Part shown: piece after piece, positions 63,843 through 64,000 of the stretch
Numbering within the stretch: the stretch's first letter is position 1
Layout of the letters: every line of letters begins with the position of its first letter
Origin: Tridacna crocea
Lineage: Eukaryota; Mollusca; Bivalvia; Cardiida; Cardiidae
NCBI GenBank assembly: GCA_943736015.1
Contig: OX031059.1
Coordinates: 17,422,001 to 17,486,000, forward strand
Direction of reading: 5' to 3'
Length of the DNA: 64,000 nt
Program-made: the position numbers and the translations under genes
The notes under the pieces: model-generated
Told to the model about the DNA's origin: nothing
Database searches by the model: none
What the model saw: the letters and a program-made list of their open reading frames with translations, nothing else

Positions 63843-64000
63843 TTAACCCTTTACTCCGTAGATACTCATTTCTTCGCATTGCTTGTAGGAGCCTTAGGTA
63901 AACATTGTGGCAAAAGATGAAATTGCTCATGATGAGCATTTTCACCTTTGTCAAATGTTTTCTATGCTTTCAAAAAGGTCTCATATACACATAAGAAACA
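63843..64000 (-). mobile_element. PBpal subfamily B MITE, cut by the window edge
   Basis: TTAACCCTTTACTCCGTAG is the short-arm end; GTGGCAAAAGATGAAATTGC marks subfamily B; the centre is mutated. Confidence 0.75.

Larger units (their letters stand above)
17163..64000 (+). other. SSBP downstream intron, or intron plus intergenic DNA
   Basis: It begins with the donor after the second exon. No later SSBP exon, polyadenylation region or other host gene was recognised. The open frames here are chance frames or translations of repeats. Confidence 0.5.

Noticed and set aside
1-64000. CRISPR-like array or bacterial interspersed palindromes
   Set aside because: Palindromic repeats are dispersed, in both orientations, with TTAA borders and arms; spliced animal exons are present.

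Overview
The window is metazoan nuclear DNA, most likely from a marine bivalve mollusc. There are no prokaryotic features. Two short exons with GT/AG borders encode pieces of the conserved nuclear cofactor SSBP2/3/4 (Drosophila Ssdp), and the remainder is intron or flank packed with transposable elements. The bivalve assignment is inference. It rests on pearl/Helentron-type elements with 150-170 bp tandem cores next to GTCC-type microsatellites, SINEs with a shared core, and MITEs carrying a GACTGCA...TGCAGTC dyad.

Layout. Positions 1-8009 are 5' intron or flank of the SSBP gene and contain a complete miniature LTR element (1701-2226), a SINE with a nested TIR transposon (3325-4121) and a decayed Helitron-like element (5669-6645). 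The exons are at 8010-8093 and 17106-17162, separated by a 9-kb intron with a purine-rich tract, a CpG-richer block and a 1.7-kb Helitron-like element. No further exon was found from 17163 to 64000. That stretch holds two copies of a TIR element with a captured zinc-finger-like ORF (21756-22292 and 52334-53632), a CpG-rich TIR element (24732-25425), a 41-bp minisatellite (about 30500-31680), foldback elements, and two more tandem-repeat Helitron-like elements (46803-47690 and 54767-56047).

The dominant component is one MITE family, called PBpal here. I count about 100 full or partial copies in both orientations. A full copy is about 228 bp, bounded by TTAA, with ends reading CCCTTTACCA/TGGTAAAGGG, which is piggyBac-like. 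It has a long arm (about 105 bp), a 67-bp centre that is a 33-bp inverted repeat around one base, and a short arm (about 55 bp). In the entries below, '+' means long arm first. Subfamilies B and C differ from the main type at palindrome positions where both arms changed together. A second TTAA-bounded family with the GACTGCA dyad often abuts PBpal copies at a shared TTAA.

The most notable single locus is 1701-2226: two 204-205 bp LTRs, a perfect tRNA-Pro primer site, a purine tract and a 5-bp target duplication. Each LTR also carries tRNA-type A and B boxes, making it an LTR element with an internal Pol III promoter, analogous in principle to plant Cassandra elements, which carry 5S promoter sequence. 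All coordinates and alignments were made by eye; copies marked degenerate have soft borders.
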